Notes under the pieces: model-generated
Seen by the model: only the letters and a program-made list of their open reading frames with translations
Database searches by the model: none
What the model was told of the DNA's origin: nothing
Source of the DNA: DASSKA01 sp035690905
Lineage (GTDB): Bacteria > Actinomycetota > Actinomycetes > Propionibacteriales > Nocardioidaceae
Length of the DNA stretch: 64,000 bases
Reading direction: 5' to 3'
Assembly: GCA_035690905.1 (NCBI GenBank)
Contig: DASSKA010000124.1
Location: forward strand, 1 to 64,000
Shown: piece by piece, positions 1 to 7,612 of the stretch
Position numbering within the stretch: the stretch's first letter is position 1
How the letters are laid out: each line of letters begins with the position of its first letter
Made by a program: the position numbers and the translations under genes

Positions 1-666
1 CGGCGTCGAGGTCTTGTGCAGCCGGTAGCCGGCGAGCACCACGTCCGCGGTGCGCTCGTGCTTGATCTTCAGCATCGCGCGGACGTTCGGCTGGTACGAC
101 GCGGACAGCGGCTTGGCCACCACGCCGTCCAGCCCCGCCCCCTCGAAGCGGTTGAACCAGTCGGTCGCCTCGTCGGTGTCCCGGGTGGTCCTGGTCAGGT
201 GCACCGGGGGCTGCGTGCCGGCCAGCGCCTCCTCGAGCCGGGCCCGGCGCTCCTCGAACGGCGCCTTGGTGACGTCCTCGTCGCCGAGCGCCAGCAGGTC
301 GAAGGCGACGTACGACGCCGGGGTCTGCTCGGCCAACAGCCGGACCCTCGAGTCGGCGGGATGGATCCGCTCCTGCAGCCGCTCGAACTCCAGCCGCCCG
401 TCGAGGGCGACGAAGACCTCCCCGTCCAGCACGCAGCGCTGCGGCAGCGCCGCGCGCATGCCGTCGACCACCTCCGGGAAGTACCGGGTCAGCGGCTTGG
501 TGTTCCGGCTGGCCAGCTCGACCTCGTCGCCGTCCTTGAACACGATGCACCGGAAGCCGTCCCATTTCGGCTCGAACGAGAGACCGCCGTGCTTGGTCGG
601 GTCGGGGATGCCCTTGACCGACTTGGCGAGCATCGGCTGGACCGGCGGCATCACGGGTAGGCGCAT
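1..666 (-). CDS. ATP-dependent DNA ligase, LigC-like (3' part outside window)
   Basis: This is the N-terminal 222 codons of an ATP-dependent DNA ligase, which seals nicks through a ligase-adenylate intermediate. The adenylation-site lysine is visible in the motif EPKWDGFR near residue 33, preceded by PMLAKSV, as in LigC and LigD ligase domains. Later motifs ELASRNTK, VLDGEVFV and EGVVAKPL-like (LDGVVAKP) fit nucleotidyltransferase motifs III, IV and V. The start is ATG at 666. A TAGGCT box lies six bases upstream on the same strand with no Shine-Dalgarno, so the mRNA is probably leaderless. No Ku or polymerase domain is visible, and the OB-fold and C-terminus lie beyond the left edge, so LigC versus a LigD ligase domain cannot be settled. 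An accessory repair ligase is the best reading. Confidence 0.93.
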   Translation of the reverse strand, partial: MRLPVMPPVQPMLAKSVKGIPDPTKHGGLSFEPKWDGFRCIVFKDGDEVELASRNTKPLTRYFPEVVDGMRAALPQRCVLDGEVFVALDGRLEFERLQERIHPADSRVRLLAEQTPASYVAFDLLALGDEDVTKAPFEERRARLEEALAGTQPPVHLTRTTRDTDEATDWFNRFEGAGLDGVVAKPLSASYQPNVRAMLKIKHERTADVVLAGYRLHKTSTP

Positions 667-672
667 GGCCGC

Positions 673-678
673 AGCCTA
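673..678 (-). promoter_or_regulatory. -10 box of leaderless ligase promoter
   Basis: The box TAGGCT (minus strand) fits TANNNT and ends six bases before the ATG at 666. This spacing puts transcription initiation at the A of the start codon. Confidence 0.55.
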
Positions 679-884
679 TTCCGGGAGTGAAGGCGCTGAA
701 CTGCCGATGAGCCGACGACCCACGGCGACGGGAGCTACAGTGCGGTCTTGCTGGTGGTCGGGTCTCGATCGGTTCACGGCCCGGGCCCGGGGTGTACGAC
801 GCGCGCCGTGGGCGCCACGCGTGGGCACGGATCACCAGAGTCGGCACGACCGCGTGCAGGTCGCAGTCACTGAGGAGGTTCGCT

Positions 885-1490
885 GTGTCGGACACCACCT
901 GTCACATGTCGATCTCGCTGGACGGCTTCGTCGCCGGACCGGACCAGAGCCGGGAGGACCCTCTGGGCAAGCGGGGGCGGGAGCTGCACGGCTGGCACAT
1001 CGGTGACCCACGGGCCAATGAGGCCGACAGGGTCGCGAGCGAGTGGCTCATGCGCCCGCGGGGCGCGTATGTGATGGGTCGGAACATGTTCGGCCCGGTC
1101 CGCGGGGACTGGGACGAGGATTGGACCGGTTGGTGGGGCCCCGAACCGCCCTACCACGCGCCGGTCTTCGTGCTGACCCATCACCGGCATGATCCGATCC
1201 AGATGGACGGAGGGACGACGTTCCACTTCGTCACGGAAGGCTTCGACGCGGCCTACTCCGCAGCGTGTGAGACTGCCGGTGAGAGTGGGGTGGACATCGC
1301 CGGCGGGGCCTCGACCGTGCGACAGGCGTTGACCGCCGGCGTGATCGACGAGCTCACCCTCGACATCGCGCCCGTCCTACTCGGTTCGGGCGAGCGCATA
1401 TTCGACGGAGTTGACTCCTTCGGCTTCGAGCCCGCCGAGGTCCTTCACTCGCCGCTGACCACCCACATCCGGTACCGCCGCGTCAGCTGA
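885..1490 (+). CDS. Dihydrofolate reductase family (RibD C-terminal-like) protein
   Basis: A 201-residue protein of the DHFR/RibD-C fold. It opens with the usual first strand MSISLDGFVAGPDQ, has the central MGRNMFGPVRG segment (the family GRxTF-type NADPH-binding turn) and the late IAGGASTVRQAL plus DELTLDIAPVLLGSG elements seen in actinobacterial members. The chosen start is GTG at 885, which has GAGGAGG eight bases upstream; an ATG at 792 is in frame but adds 31 residues with no family resemblance. The family uses NADPH to reduce pterin- or pyrimidine-like substrates, but most members have no known substrate, and this one is unlikely to be the essential FolA. It stands alone, with a TACAGT box at 736 that could be its -10. 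Confidence 0.85.
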   Translation: MSDTTCHMSISLDGFVAGPDQSREDPLGKRGRELHGWHIGDPRANEADRVASEWLMRPRGAYVMGRNMFGPVRGDWDEDWTGWWGPEPPYHAPVFVLTHHRHDPIQMDGGTTFHFVTEGFDAAYSAACETAGESGVDIAGGASTVRQALTAGVIDELTLDIAPVLLGSGERIFDGVDSFGFEPAEVLHSPLTTHIRYRRVS

Positions 1491-1600
1491 CTCTCGGGAC
1501 ACGACTGTCCTGTCCGCGCTGGGAGCTCGACGGGGAGCTGTGGCAGGCGGCAACAGCCGGGCCGGTTGCCCGGGTGTGCCGGACCGGGCCGGCCGGGCAA

Positions 1601-1606
1601 TAGTGT
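1601..1606 (+). promoter_or_regulatory. -10 box of leaderless zapE promoter
   Basis: TAGTGT lies six bases before GTG 1613, the actinobacterial leaderless arrangement. It supports GTG 1613 as the start, since no Shine-Dalgarno is present. Confidence 0.5.
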
Positions 1607-1612
1607 TGGCGG

Positions 1613-2635
1613 GTGCCTATCTCGCTCTGCGCGCGCAACCCGGCGGTGCCGAGGGAGAGGCTGCTCGGCCAGCTCGTCCCGCCGCCGAGGTTCGCGGAGG
1701 TCAGCTTCGCGTCCTACCATCCCGACCCGGCCGAGCCGTCCCAGCAGGCCGCCGTGGACCGGCTGCAGGAGTTCGCCGCCCGGCTGGGCGAGCGGCCGCG
1801 GGGCGGTCTGTTCCGGCGCCGGCCGAGGCAGCCCGAGGGGCCCGCTGGGGTGTACCTCGACGGCGGGTACGGCGTGGGCAAGACGCACCTGCTCGCCGCG
1901 CTCTGGCACGCAGCGCCGGGCCCGAAGCTGTTCGCCACGTTCGTCGAGCTCACGCATCTGGTGGGTGCGCTCGGGTTCCACGAGACGGTCGCCGCGCTCT
2001 CGTCGTACACCCTGGTCTGCATCGACGAGTTCGAGCTCGACGACCCCGGCGACACCGTGCTGGTCTCCACGCTGCTCACCCGGCTGCGCGAGGCCGGCGT
2101 CCGGCTGGCGGCGACCTCGAACACGCTGCCCGGTCGGCTCGGGGAGGGCCGGTTCGCCACCGCCGACTTCCTGCGCGAGATCCAGGGCCTCGCCGACTCG
2201 TTCGAGTCGGTGCGCGTCGAGGGGGAGGACTACCGGCACCGAGGCCTGCCCGAGGCGCCTCCGGCCTTCGACGACGACGCCGTGCGGACCCACGCCGACG
2301 AGCCCGGCGCCAGCCTGGACGGCTTCGCGGAGCTGGCGGGGCACCTGTCGCGGGTGCACCCGTCGAAGTACGGCGCCCTGCTGGACGGCGTGAGCACGGT
2401 GTGCCTGACCGGCGTGCACACCGTCGACGACCAGGCGACCGCGCTGCGCCTGGTGGTCCTCGCCGACCGGCTCTACGACCGCGACCTGCCGGTGGTCGCC
2501 TCCGGAACCAGCCTGGACGCGCTGTTCGCCCCGGCGCTGCTCGACGGCGGCTACCGGAAGAAGTACCTGCGGGCGGTCAGCCGGCTGGTCGTCCTGGCCC
2601 GGGAGGCTCACGAGGTGGCCCGCCGCGCGGTCTGA
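1613..2635 (+). CDS. zapE: Cell division protein ZapE (AFG1-like ATPase)
   Basis: A 340-residue AFG1/ZapE-family P-loop ATPase. The Walker A motif is GGYGVGKTH near residue 87 and the Walker B is CIDEFELDD near residue 140, followed by the TSNTLPGRLGEGRF segment that characterises the family (Asn of sensor 1 plus arginine-rich stretch). In E. coli ZapE modulates FtsZ-ring assembly; actinobacterial members are little studied. The length matches the family norm. The start is GTG 1613 with a leaderless-type -10. A small membrane-protein gene follows 15 bases downstream. Identification is secure at family level; a role in septation is carried over from other bacteria. Confidence 0.93.
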   Translation: MPISLCARNPAVPRERLLGQLVPPPRFAEVSFASYHPDPAEPSQQAAVDRLQEFAARLGERPRGGLFRRRPRQPEGPAGVYLDGGYGVGKTHLLAALWHAAPGPKLFATFVELTHLVGALGFHETVAALSSYTLVCIDEFELDDPGDTVLVSTLLTRLREAGVRLAATSNTLPGRLGEGRFATADFLREIQGLADSFESVRVEGEDYRHRGLPEAPPAFDDDAVRTHADEPGASLDGFAELAGHLSRVHPSKYGALLDGVSTVCLTGVHTVDDQATALRLVVLADRLYDRDLPVVASGTSLDALFAPALLDGGYRKKYLRAVSRLVVLAREAHEVARRAV

Positions 2636-2650
2636 GCCGATCATGGAGGG

Positions 2651-2854
2651 GTGAGGGGCGAGACCCGGACCGCCGTGGTGCTGGCGGCGTTCTCCTTCGT
2701 GCGCTCGGCACTGGTCGGCGGCACCGTGATCGGCTTCCTGGCGGTGTCCGGGGCGGTCGGGCGTGGCGCGGTGCTGCTCTACGTCGCACTGATGGTGGTC
2801 GTGGCGGTCGGGCTCGGGACCGGCGCCTACTTGCTGGCGCGACGTCGCGGCTGA
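2651..2854 (+). CDS. Small two-helix membrane protein, function unknown
   Basis: A 67-residue protein with two hydrophobic segments, roughly residues 8-34 and 40-62, ending in a positively charged ARRRG tail. This suggests a hairpin in the membrane with a cytoplasmic C-terminus. The start is GTG 2651 with GGAGG immediately before it (the spacing is very short, so translation may depend on coupling to zapE, which ends 15 bases upstream). No recognisable domain. Codon use is like its neighbours, so a real gene is likely, but no function can be offered. Confidence 0.6.
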   Translation: MRGETRTAVVLAAFSFVRSALVGGTVIGFLAVSGAVGRGAVLLYVALMVVVAVGLGTGAYLLARRRG

Positions 2855-2877
2855 GCGGCGTAGGCAATACTGCGGGC

Positions 2878-3654
2878 ATGACCGGCCTGCCGACCGTCTC
2901 CGCGACCCGCTACGTCGCCCCGCTCCGCGAGGGCGGGTCGTTGCCCGGGCTGGTCGAGGCCGACGACCTGGGCACTTACGTGTGCAAGTTCCGTGGAGCC
3001 GGCCAGGGGCCGAAGGTGCTGGTCGCCGAGGTCATCGTCGCCGAGCTGGCCCGCCGGCTGGGGATCCGCACCCCGGACCTGGTGGCCGTCGAGCTGTCCG
3101 AGGCGATCGGCCGCTACGAGGCCGACGAGGAGGTGCAGGACCTGCTCACCGCGAGCATAGGGCTCAACCTGGGCGTGGACTTCCTGCCCGGCTCGTTCGG
3201 GTACGACGCGAAGTGCGAGCCCGACCCGGACGCGGCGGCCCGGATCCTGTGGCTGGACGCACTGTGCGCGAACGTGGACCGCAGCTGGCGCAACCCCAAC
3301 CTGCTGATGTGGCACGGCAACCTGTGGGCGATCGACCACGGCGCCTGCCTGTGGTTCCACCACGGCTGGTCGGGCGGGATCGGTTCACCGGAGCGGTTCG
3401 CGCGCCAGCCGTACGACGTGCGCGACCACGTGCTCGCTGGGTTCCTGCCGGGGGTCCCGGCTGCTGACGACGAGCTCGCCCCACTTGTCACCGAGGAGCT
3501 GCTCTCCACTGCTGTGGGCCTCGTGCCCGACGAGTGGCTGGAGCCGGTGCCCGGTGCCCCGGACGCAGGTGCGCTTCGCAAGGCCTACGTGTCCTTCCTG
3601 CTCGCCCGGGTCTCAGGTGAGCGCAGCTGGCTACCCGTTCAGGGCGCGGCATGA
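2878..3654 (+). CDS. HipA-like kinase family protein
   Basis: A 258-residue protein related to HipA/PI3-PI4-kinase-like folds as found in actinobacterial HipA family kinases. Recognisable pieces are the N-terminal YVCKFRGAGQGPKVLVAE (ATP-anchoring lysine followed by a glycine-rich turn), LDALCANVDRSWRNPNLL (the catalytic Asn/Asp loop, equivalent to HxxDR-N) and WAIDHGACLWFHH (the metal-binding Asp). It is shorter than E. coli HipA (440 residues) and lacks the HipA N-terminal subdomain and any HipB-like partner. Start ATG 2878 has AATACT six bases upstream, suggesting a leaderless message. Its stop overlaps the start of a DUF3037 gene in ATGA, so the two proteins are translationally coupled and probably act together. 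The substrate is unknown. Confidence 0.82.
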   Translation: MTGLPTVSATRYVAPLREGGSLPGLVEADDLGTYVCKFRGAGQGPKVLVAEVIVAELARRLGIRTPDLVAVELSEAIGRYEADEEVQDLLTASIGLNLGVDFLPGSFGYDAKCEPDPDAAARILWLDALCANVDRSWRNPNLLMWHGNLWAIDHGACLWFHHGWSGGIGSPERFARQPYDVRDHVLAGFLPGVPAADDELAPLVTEELLSTAVGLVPDEWLEPVPGAPDAGALRKAYVSFLLARVSGERSWLPVQGAA

Positions 3655-4034
3655 GTGGCGCCATGGGGTTCCAGTACGTCGTGCTGCGCTGCGTGCCGCG
3701 GGTAGACCGCGAGGAGTTCCTCAACGTGGGCGTGGTGCTCTACTGCCAGGACGCCCGGTTCCTGGAGTTCGCCCACCACTTGAACCGGGAGCGGCTGGCC
3801 GCCTTCAGCTCCGAGGCGGACGCAGACGCGGTGTGCTCGGCGCTCTCCGCGATCGAGGCGGTGTGCCGGGGCGACGAGTCGGCCGGGGAGGCCGGCCGGG
3901 CACCGATGGGCGTGCGGTTCGGCTTCGTCAAGGCGCCGCGCTCCACCGTCGTACAGCCCGGGCCGGTGCACGGCGGCGCCACCACCGACCCGGCCCGGGA
4001 GCTCGAGCACCTGATGGACGTGCTGGTCCGGTGA
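3651..4034 (+). CDS. DUF3037 domain-containing protein
   Basis: A 127-residue protein that is entirely the DUF3037 domain: it starts FQYVVLRCVPRVDREEFLNVGVVLYC, the family signature, and ends with DPARELEHLMDVLV. The family has no established biochemical role. It is read from an ATGA overlap with the HipA-like kinase gene, and this pairing recurs in actinobacteria as I recall it, so a partner, substrate or regulator of the kinase is the natural inference. A strong hairpin terminator follows directly. Confidence 0.85.
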   Translation: MSGAMGFQYVVLRCVPRVDREEFLNVGVVLYCQDARFLEFAHHLNRERLAAFSSEADADAVCSALSAIEAVCRGDESAGEAGRAPMGVRFGFVKAPRSTVVQPGPVHGGATTDPARELEHLMDVLVR

Positions 4035-4041
4035 GCACCGA

Positions 4042-4076
4042 AACGCCCCACCAGGCGGTCGTCCTGGTGGGGCGTT
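4042..4076. terminator. Bidirectional intrinsic terminator
   Basis: A perfect 14-bp inverted repeat (arms 4042-4055 and 4063-4076, core CGCCCCACCAGG) around a 7-base loop. It sits between the convergent DUF3037 and pspC genes and starts with AA and ends with TT, so it can end transcripts from both sides. Confidence 0.85.
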
Positions 4077-4089
4077 CTGACCCGCGCGT

Positions 4090-4347
4090 TCACGCCGCTG
4101 GGTACTGCGCCGGGCGCGGCACCGGGCCGCCGGCGAGCTCCTCTGAGGGCATCAGCAGCCAGAGGATGGGGTAGATCAGGATCTGGCTGCCGGGGATGAC
4201 CATGAGCAGCAGCAGGAACAGGACGCGGGCCAGCCACGGTGCGATGCCGAAGCGTTGCCCGAGCCCGGCGCACACGCCGCCGAGCACCCGCCCTTCGCGA
4301 GGACGGACCAGACCCTGGCGGGCGAAGCTCTGCTGGATGTCGTTCAT
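4090..4347 (-). CDS. PspC domain membrane protein
   Basis: An 85-residue protein consisting of one PspC domain: REGRVLGGVCAGLGQRFGI, then a long hydrophobic segment (about residues 37-66) with the VIPGSQILIYPILWLLMP motif typical of the family. PspC proteins sense or transmit envelope stress; stand-alone actinobacterial copies are small inner-membrane proteins of unclear role. Start ATG 4347 has a good GGAAG Shine-Dalgarno. It is convergent with the DUF3037 gene and divergent from the TetR gene. Confidence 0.9.
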   Translation of the reverse strand: MNDIQQSFARQGLVRPREGRVLGGVCAGLGQRFGIAPWLARVLFLLLLMVIPGSQILIYPILWLLMPSEELAGGPVPRPAQYPAA

Positions 4348-4476
4348 CGTGCACTTCCTTCAGTGGAGTGCCAGGGGCTGTTCCCTGACATCTCCACAGT
4401 GCGCCGTGCGGCGGCTCGGGCACATCCGGGGCAGCCCTGAAACCACCCTGAACGTGCACCTGGGCAACCAGGACTA

Positions 4477-4511
4477 TTGACACGGGCGTGCCAGTTTGAC
4501 ATATTCGTGCC
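4477..4511 (+). promoter_or_regulatory. Promoter and direct-repeat operator of the tetR-cupin operon
   Basis: A consensus -35 TTGACA at 4477-4482, a 17-base spacer and a -10 CATATT at 4500-4505 end six bases before ATG 4512. Overlaid on this is a direct repeat, TTGACA-N4-CGTGCC, at 4477-4492 and 4496-4511, with one copy covering the -35 and the other the -10 and start. CACGGGCGTG at 4481-4490 is a small palindrome. This suggests autoregulation, probably by the TetR protein itself. Confidence 0.65.
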
Positions 4512-5150
4512 ATGACAGAGACGGTGCCCGGCACGCTGCGCGAGAGGCAGGCGCAACAGGCCCGGACGGCGATGCTCGAGGCTGCGATCTCCAAGCTGGA
4601 GACGAAGGTGGCCGACGACGTCTCGATGGCAGAGATCGCCGAGACGGCCGGTGTCTCGCTGCGGACGCTGTACCGATACTTCCCCGACCGCGCCGCACTG
4701 CTGCATGCAGCCGGGGAGCATCTGTACGCGACGCTCGGGGTGCCCTTCGAGATCAGCGGGCCGGAGCAGATCTCGGTCAGCCTGCTGGAGGCCGCCGAGC
4801 GGCTTTCCACTCGGCCCGCGCTGACCCGCGCACTCGTGCGCACGACGGCCGGTCGGGCCGCCCGCTCCGCCCTCCGTGGCCAGCGCGTAGCGGCGATCGA
4901 GTCGGCTCTCGAGCCGGTGACCGCGGGGCTCGACTCCGACACCGCGCGTTGGGCGACCGCGGTGATCGCGCACCTGTGCAGCGCGGCGTCCTGGGTGATC
5001 GTCGCGGACGAGAGCGGCCTCGACGACGCCGACGCGCAGCGCGCGGTGGCGTGGGCGATCGACCGCCTCGTCGTGTCGTTGCGCGAGTCCGATGCCTCTG
5101 AGCCTTCTTCTCCACGCAAATCCGCAGACGACCCGAAGGAGAGGTCATGA
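4512..5150 (+). CDS. TetR family transcriptional regulator
   Basis: A 212-residue TetR-type repressor. The HTH is in residues 15-65 with the signature MAEIAETAGVSLRTLYRYFPDRAALL; the remainder is a variable ligand-binding domain. The start ATG 4512 follows a promoter whose -10 is only six bases away, so the message is leaderless. It overlaps the next gene by ATGA, so the regulator and the cupin-VOC protein are made from one mRNA. Such pairing usually means the regulator controls the coupled gene in response to a small, perhaps toxic, organic compound. The ligand is not predictable. Confidence 0.92.
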   Translation: MTETVPGTLRERQAQQARTAMLEAAISKLETKVADDVSMAEIAETAGVSLRTLYRYFPDRAALLHAAGEHLYATLGVPFEISGPEQISVSLLEAAERLSTRPALTRALVRTTAGRAARSALRGQRVAAIESALEPVTAGLDSDTARWATAVIAHLCSAASWVIVADESGLDDADAQRAVAWAIDRLVVSLRESDASEPSSPRKSADDPKERS

Positions 5151-6052
5151 GCACAACAGCAGCCGTCCCGGCGCAGGACCGCCGGTTCTGCACGGAGCCG
5201 GCCACCAGCGAAGCGTGGTGGTTCCTCGACACGATGGTGGTGGTGCGCAACCCGCAAGGAGCGCCACGCCTCCCGCTGGTGATGGAGCTGATCGTTCCGC
5301 CCGGTGGGTCGCCGCCCCGGCACGTGCACCAGGGGCTGCACGATGCGTTCTTCCTCCTCGACGGCGAGCTGGTGCTGAGCGTCGGTGACGAGACGACCGT
5401 CGCCCGGCCGGGCACGTACGCCGTGGTCCCGGCCGGCAGCGACCACACCTTCCGGGTCACCTCCTCGACCCCGGCGCGGCTGCTTCTCATCCACGACGAC
5501 GACAGCTTCCTGCGCATGATCCAGGCGGGTGGGGTGCCGGCCGAGGAGCACCGGTTGCCGGCCCCCGGACAGGTCAACCTCGACCTGGAGACGCTCAGCC
5601 GGCTGGTGGAGGAGCACGACTCCCACGTTGTGGGCCGATCGATGGAGGAGGACGAGGCCCGGGTGATCGTCGGCCCGACCCAGGCGTCGCTCGGCGCGGT
5701 CAACCACGTGGCGCTCGGCGTCACCGACCTGCGGCGCAGCGAGCGCTGGTACACCGAGACCCTCGGCCTGGTGCGGATCGACGGCGAGATCGCTCAAGAC
5801 GGCACGGGGCACGTCACCCTGCTGAGCCGGAGCGGGGGGTGGGTCCTGGCGCTGACCTCCGCCGATGCGGCCGGCGTCGGGCACGTGGCCTTCACGTGCA
5901 CCGACCGCGCGGCGCTGGTGTCCTGGCGCGAAACGATCGCCGAGCGAGGGGCCGCCCCGGGCACGATCACCGACGCACCGTACGGGTCCGGATTCGTCAC
6001 CCGCGACCCCGACGGTCTGGAGGTCGAGCTCTTCGCGCCGGCAACGGCTTGA
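5147..6052 (+). CDS. Cupin-VOC (glyoxalase/dioxygenase) fusion protein
   Basis: A 301-residue two-domain protein. Residues 30-115 are a cupin barrel (PPGGSPPRHVHQGLHDAFF with the metal-binding His pair and Glu-like position, then PAGSDHTFRV). Residues 185-300 are a vicinal-oxygen-chelate domain (VNHVALGVTDLRRSERWY, HVAFTC, RDPDGLEVELF with the conserved His and Glu metal ligands). Both domains bind divalent metal in relatives, so a ring-cleavage, detoxification or isomerase activity is possible, but the combination does not define a reaction. It is translationally coupled to the TetR gene upstream, and its expression is probably induced by that regulator's ligand. Confidence 0.8.
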   Translation: MSTTAAVPAQDRRFCTEPATSEAWWFLDTMVVVRNPQGAPRLPLVMELIVPPGGSPPRHVHQGLHDAFFLLDGELVLSVGDETTVARPGTYAVVPAGSDHTFRVTSSTPARLLLIHDDDSFLRMIQAGGVPAEEHRLPAPGQVNLDLETLSRLVEEHDSHVVGRSMEEDEARVIVGPTQASLGAVNHVALGVTDLRRSERWYTETLGLVRIDGEIAQDGTGHVTLLSRSGGWVLALTSADAAGVGHVAFTCTDRAALVSWRETIAERGAAPGTITDAPYGSGFVTRDPDGLEVELFAPATA

Positions 6053-6147
6053 TCCCGCAGGAGAAGGCCTGGTCGTGTGTGACGCACCATCGCTCCGGCG
6101 TGACCACAGGGCGGACGGATGACGCCGCTCCGGCAGGCCACGCCGGA

Positions 6148-6708
6148 TCAGGGGCGTGCTGTGTTGGGCCGGAACGGCACACCATGGCCGGGCACGATCA
6201 GTGACGGCTCCAACTCGAGGAGCCGTGCCCGGGAATGCTCAAGCGCCGCCTGGTCCTCGGCCAGCGGATCCTGATCCGGACCTTGCTCCGACCACCACAG
6301 GTGGGTGCATGCCACGAGTCCGTCCGGGGTCTCGACCAAGGTGGTGATGTCTTCGGCTGTGTGACCGGGTGTCGCCATCAGCCTTACCGAGGCCGAGAGC
6401 TGGAATCCGTCCGCTGCCCGGTCGGTCCAGGTGTCCGCCTCGTAGATCGCCCAGAAGTCGTGGAACCTTGCTCGTTCGAACAGAGCAGCGTTCAAGGTGT
6501 GGTCAGGATGATGGTGGCTGAACACCACATCGCCGACCTCGCTGGGGTCGACACCCAGACTCGCCAACGGCTCGAGGATCTTGCTGCGGGCGGAGACCAT
6601 CCCGGGATCGACGATGAACGCGCCGCCTTCGTCCTGGATCAACACCACCGTGCTGGCCACCCGATCGTGGGCGTAGCCAGCGCAAAGGACATGCAAGTCC
6701 GCGGTCAT
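6148..6708 (-). CDS. MBL-fold metallohydrolase (MBLAC1-like)
   Basis: A 186-residue metallo-beta-lactamase-fold hydrolase. The zinc motif is SHHHPDHT near residue 63, with ATPGHTAEDI near 113 and a final VPGHGVPF supplying the other histidines. The compact length and Asp-His arrangement resemble MBLAC1 and related small hydrolases rather than beta-lactamases or glyoxalase II. Start ATG 6708 is preferred; an in-frame extension to 6825 overlaps the divergent GNAT gene and has no homology-like content. CAGGAT six bases upstream of the ATG suggests a leaderless message. Substrate unknown. Confidence 0.85.
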   Translation of the reverse strand: MTADLHVLCAGYAHDRVASTVVLIQDEGGAFIVDPGMVSARSKILEPLASLGVDPSEVGDVVFSHHHPDHTLNAALFERARFHDFWAIYEADTWTDRAADGFQLSASVRLMATPGHTAEDITTLVETPDGLVACTHLWWSEQGPDQDPLAEDQAALEHSRARLLELEPSLIVPGHGVPFRPNTARP

Positions 6709-6808
6709 GCCGCAATCCTGACACGCATCTGAGCCGTGACCGAAGTCGTTTGGGCGGCTTGTGCGATCAAGGCGACAAAGCTGTTGACGCGCTCGCGATA
6801 CTGCCTTA

Positions 6809-7318
6809 GTGACATCCGTCCGCATTCTGCAGCTGAGCGCCGAGGCGATCCGGGCGCTCGCTGACGGAGACCTCGAGGCCGCACGGGGCCTCGCTCCCGT
6901 GCCCCTGTCGCCATGGTTGATCTCCGATCACCCGCGCAGTGTCTGGCAGCGCCGAGCCACCCAGGTCGTCCAGAAACCGGCAGACCTGGCGTGGGTCACC
7001 GGTGTGCTCTTCGACGACGCGATCGGGCAGGTAGTAGGGGCGGGCGGCTTCCATGCGGCTCCGGACGAGCACGGCATGGTCGAGGCAGGGTACGGCGTCG
7101 ATCCTCAGTTCCAACGCCGCGGTTACGCCCGCGCCACGCTCCAGTCGCTCATCGCCCGCGCGAAGTCGGAACCGGGCGTGCGGGTTTTCCGGCTCACGAT
7201 CGCGCCGGACAACGAGCCATCGCTCGCGCTGGCGTGGCAGTTTCCGTTCGTCGAGGTCGGTGAGCAGTGGGACGACGAGGACGGCCTCGAGACTATCTAC
7301 GAGATGTCGGTCGGCTGA
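6809..7318 (+). CDS. GNAT family N-acetyltransferase
   Basis: A 169-residue acetyltransferase. The acetyl-CoA pyrophosphate loop is visible as QFQRRGYARATLQSLI (R/Q-x-x-G-x-A) near residue 113, preceded by the GMVEAGYGVDP strand and followed by FRLTIAPDNEPSLALAWQFPF. The start is GTG 6809, with GATACT six bases before it. It is divergent from the MBL hydrolase. The acceptor substrate cannot be read from sequence; relatives acetylate small amines or protein N-termini. Confidence 0.88.
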   Translation: MTSVRILQLSAEAIRALADGDLEAARGLAPVPLSPWLISDHPRSVWQRRATQVVQKPADLAWVTGVLFDDAIGQVVGAGGFHAAPDEHGMVEAGYGVDPQFQRRGYARATLQSLIARAKSEPGVRVFRLTIAPDNEPSLALAWQFPFVEVGEQWDDEDGLETIYEMSVG

Positions 7319-7333
7319 CCGCACGAAGCTGTG

Positions 7334-7567
7334 GTGGTCAGAGAAAATGGCCACTTCTGCGAGAGGATCAGTTCCCTCGGCGAGATCGGCCAGGACCTCA
7401 CCCATCAACGCCGAGAACTTGAACCCGGCACCCGAGTCACCGCAGGCGAGTACGACGCGGTCGATCCGGTCGACCACGAACAAGCCGTCAGGGGAGTCGG
7501 TCCAGCCTTGCAGCGCCGTGCAGTCGGTGATGATGGCGGCGACCCTGACGGGGGTGCTACCTCGGCG
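7334..7567 (-). pseudogene. C-terminal remnant of a sarcosine oxidase-like FAD enzyme
   Basis: On the minus strand this reads as the last third of a MSOX/N-methyltryptophan oxidase-type flavoenzyme: TDSPDGLFVVDRI, then a GDSGAGFKFSALMGEVLADLA segment, matching the family pattern of FIID..., G-x-G-F-K-x-x-x-x-x-G-x-x-L-A-x-L. A stop (TAG at 7568-7570) lies in frame just upstream and no FAD-binding N-terminus exists nearby. It is therefore a truncated, dead gene. The remnant reads out of its normal end into the complement of the GNAT gene. Confidence 0.65.
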
Positions 7568-7612
7568 CTAGGTGCGTCCACGGCTTCGTCATCCGCATTG
7601 CACCTTCGCTGG

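Noticed and set aside
16..1006. Long plus-strand open frames over the ligase region
   Set aside because: They are complements of the minus-strand ligase gene; their residues are Arg/Pro/Ser-rich and show no domain, while the minus strand shows KxDG and other ligase motifs.
3740..5884. 714-codon minus-strand open frame across the DUF3037, pspC, tetR and cupin genes
   Set aside because: It crosses four well-supported genes, including a strong terminator, and has shadow-frame composition.
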